A stretch of 64,000 nucleotides of DNA, taken from assembly GCA_017533825.1 (NCBI GenBank), contig JAFWIE010000033.1, forward strand, positions 1 through 64,000. The letters run 5' to 3'. This document shows positions 61,951 to 64,000 of this stretch, in pieces (within the stretch, counting starts at the first letter, position 1; each line of letters opens with the position of its first letter). The notes beneath the pieces are model-generated. The model made no database searches, was not told where the DNA came from, and worked only from the letters and a program-made list of their open reading frames with translations. This DNA comes from Atopobiaceae bacterium (GTDB taxonomy: Bacteria; Actinomycetota; Coriobacteriia; Coriobacteriales; Atopobiaceae). The translations under genes were made by a program, and so were the position numbers.

Positions 61951-63118
61951 CTACTGGGCATTGCGCTTTCGACGGTCGTGGTCCGGCTGATTGTAGTAGG
62001 CCCTCTTGGCTTCGTACATCACGGCATCGGCACGCGCAACGAGCTTCTCCAACGAATAGTCCGGGTAGTCTCTGGCAAGCGCATAGCCCGCAGCCAAGTG
62101 AAGCCCGCTCGTCGCTGCGCCTTTCCAAGCCCGCAACGTGCGTCCGAGGTCCTCCAAGGCGGCATCGGCCGCTCCCCTGTCCATGCGCGCAACTACCACG
62201 AACTCGTCTCCGCCCGTTCGGAAGCACTGGCCCGCCCCGAAAAAACACGCGCTCGATGCAGTGGGCGGCACCGCAGATGAGTTCGTCTCCTGCGGCATGA
62301 CCATACGTGTCGTTCACCGCCTTCAGCCCGTTGATGTCAATCTCGAACACGGCCAAGTCCCACGGAAGCTCGCTGGCAGACTCGTAGCTCTTGAGCGTCT
62401 CTGAATACGCGTGGCGACTCAGAAGACCCGTGAGTTCGTCCGTCATGATCTGCTCGTTCTTCTCTTCGAGGCTTTCGTCCTGCCTGATTTTGGAGAACTC
62501 CTCATTGTGTATGAACAGCAGGATGGCAGCTAATGTGAGCGTGAGGTACACGGTCCTCGACTCGCCGATCAGCTCCTGAAAGCCCACACCTAATACTATG
62601 AGCATCATGATTGCAAACAAGGAGCTTCGGTTCTGCTTGCGGAAGTGTGTACCGTATGCCCTGAACTGCAACAGAACGAGCACGATAACTGTCAGGTACA
62701 CCGCCCTGTAGACGATGTACAGATCGCCATGATGGTAGTGGTTATGCTCGTCAATCTCCACCATCCAGCCGCCGAAGAGCGCCGCAATCTGAAACATGAC
62801 ATGAGCCGTAAGCAAAGCGTAGAGGACCTTGGTCAGGCGGCTTTTCATACCAGGCTGCTTGACGATAGCCCCACCTGCAAGCGGGGTAAGCGCATAGTCG
62901 ACGCGCTTTGCGAGCATGAGCGGCCACTTTGGCAGGCTCTCGACTCCATCCAGCATCACGGCAAGCCATTCCGCGAGTGCCGACACGGCAATGAGCGCAT
63001 ACGCCACGTAGAGCCCGCCCTTGTCCTCCTTGCGAAGGCGACCGTTCTCGTGCACAAGGATGCACATGACCGCAAGCGCCAGCCAAGTCAGGATGCTAAT
63101 TGCGGTGTAGTAGCCCAT
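61951..63118 (-). pseudogene. Membrane diguanylate cyclase (GGDEF), one-base frameshift
   Basis: Membrane part about 1-205 with several helices (TAISILTWLALAVMCILVHE, YLTVIVLVLLQFRAYG). The GGDEF domain begins MTDELTGLLSRHAYSET and FEIDINGLKAVNDTYGHAAG, then CIERVFF. After a run of six T (minus strand; six A at about 62241-62246) the frame breaks. It continues one frame over as GAGQCFRTGGDEFVVVARMD and ends ARADAVMYEAKRAYYNQPD. The active-site GGDEF is intact. One T fewer restores the whole domain. This could be a real lesion, a phase-variable tract, or a sequencing error. Confidence 0.7.
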
Positions 63119-63242
63119 GAGATAGACGGGCTCCTCTCGTGCTGTGCGTTCCACCTATTACAAAATCGTACAGAACATGCGCAACAAAAGCGTCCCATCG
63201 CAGGTCACAGCGCCAAATGCTGGCGTGCTGGGCGAACGAACC

Positions 63243-64000
63243 CTACCTGCCGCCAGCCTTGTCGTAGAGCAGGCGGTCCTTGATGGGCTGCGGGTCAATG
63301 CCCACCGCTTCCATCACCTTGAAGGCAAAGGGATACGGGGCGCAGGGACCTTGCGAGGTCACAACGTTGCCGTCCCACACGGCAATTTGGTTTGCCACAA
63401 ACGCGGCGCTCGTGAGCTTGACCCCATAGCCGGTGTAGCCTGTGGCAAGCCTGCCCGCGAGGACGCCGGCAGCCTCGAGTACCGTAGTGCCTGAGCACAA
63501 GCCACCTACGAGCTTTCCCGCCTTGTGGAAGCCTCGCAGCGTACCCATGACCTCGTCGTTGGCGATAAGCGGCGCCGCAGCGGTACGCCCACCAGGCACG
63601 ACGATGGCATCGCATTCAGCGACCGCTCGGGCAGAGAACAGGTGGTCTGCGCGAAGGGTCATGCCCTGCATGGTGTGCACCCAAACGCTTCCGCCCGTGG
63701 CAAAGCTCTCGCAGGTGAGGCCCGCACGCATGAGAAGGTCCATAATCTGCACGGTCTCGCTTTCCTCGCAACCTTCGGGCATGAGGACGGCCACCTTCTG
63801 CACGGAGAGGGGTTCATGCGTTGCGGACATACCCTCAGGCGCAGGCCAACGACCAGCCTCGGTTTCCCAAGAGGGCACGCCGCCCTCCACGTCAAAGGCG
63901 TTGTAGTAAATCATGCGGTTCTTCACGGCTTCGGCATCTGCGCCCAACAGCACAACGAGGTCATAGGCAAACGCATAGGCGAACGCCGGTCCTTGGCCGG
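63243..64000 (-). CDS. DJ-1/PfpI-family protein (5' end outside window)
   Basis: The visible C-terminal 252 codons contain one complete DJ-1/PfpI domain (VAVLMPEGCEESETVQIMDL, IVVPGGRTAAAPLIANDEVM, GGLCSGTTVLEAAGVLAG with the nucleophile Cys in LCSG). Before it the frame continues through AFAYAFAYDLVVLLGADAEA, which looks like the end of another domain, so the gene runs off the window and may hold two tandem domains. Such proteins act as deglycases, chaperones or amidases. Here the function is open. Confidence 0.8.
   Translation of the reverse strand, partial: GQGPAFAYAFAYDLVVLLGADAEAVKNRMIYYNAFDVEGGVPSWETEAGRWPAPEGMSATHEPLSVQKVAVLMPEGCEESETVQIMDLLMRAGLTCESFATGGSVWVHTMQGMTLRADHLFSARAVAECDAIVVPGGRTAAAPLIANDEVMGTLRGFHKAGKLVGGLCSGTTVLEAAGVLAGRLATGYTGYGVKLTSAAFVANQIAVWDGNVVTSQGPCAPYPFAFKVMEAVGIDPQPIKDRLLYDKAGGR

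Overview
The window looks like a chromosomal segment of an anaerobic, host-associated Coriobacteriia (Actinomycetota), most like Olsenella, Collinsella or another Atopobiaceae/Coriobacteriaceae member. Pointers are the high G+C protein-coding sequence, a large BspA/Ig-like secreted protein, Tat-lipoprotein flavodoxin, a three-gene fumarate reductase, many sugar hydrolases and several families of palindromic intergenic repeats. The genus assignment is inference; there is no rRNA or tRNA gene in the window to anchor it.

Layout. 1-7.9 kb: an M19 dipeptidase lipoprotein, a broken XRE regulator, a 40-residue hydrophobic toxin-like peptide, and a 1629-residue mosaic surface protein bracketed by two direct copies of the 3' region of the small peptide gene. 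7.9-31.1 kb: a trehalose/alpha-glucoside locus (three GH13 hydrolases, two TreR-like GntR regulators and a trehalose PTS gene). The PTS gene treB is cut in two by a 13.96-kb Tn554-like transposon (about 15,794-29,753). The element carries three tyrosine recombinases and a coiled-coil accessory gene, then an apparent defence island: a ribbon-helix-helix regulator, a methylase-like subunit, a 1328-residue GIY-YIG/helicase/methyltransferase protein, an AbiH-like protein and a DUF4238 protein. Rejoining the two treB parts at a shared CCGTT restores one uninterrupted reading frame of about 660 codons.

31.2-44.8 kb: a membrane SpoIIE phosphatase fused to an anti-sigma-type kinase domain, then small genes of accessory character: an Ala-rich repeat protein, a Nif11-type RiPP precursor interrupted by an amber codon, an Ltp-repeat secreted protein, a PqqD-like RiPP recognition protein, a CASTOR/POLLUX-type channel, a second leader-like peptide, an RNA ligase, an AbrB-type protein, and an AlbA_2/ATPase regulator flanked by 84-bp direct repeats. 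44.9-54 kb: fumarate reductase (cytochrome b, flavoprotein, iron-sulfur), a HAD phosphatase, a sialate O-acetylesterase-like SGNH hydrolase, a 6-phospho-beta-glucosidase, a VOC protein and an XRE/zinc-ribbon regulator.

54-64 kb: an oxidoreductase operon (GltD-like, Gfo/Idh/MocA, UPF0303), a rearrangement scar with a perfect palindrome between two 5'-truncated genes, a flavodoxin/DUF4405 operon behind a MerR-type promoter, a LytS-type kinase with a SARP/BTAD-type response regulator, a frameshifted GGDEF protein and a DJ-1/PfpI protein running off the end.

The most notable signals are the defence-carrying transposon in treB with exact junctions, two REPIN-like doublets of 72-bp units, 29- and 45-bp-arm palindromes, and the amber-interrupted RiPP precursor near a PqqD-like protein.
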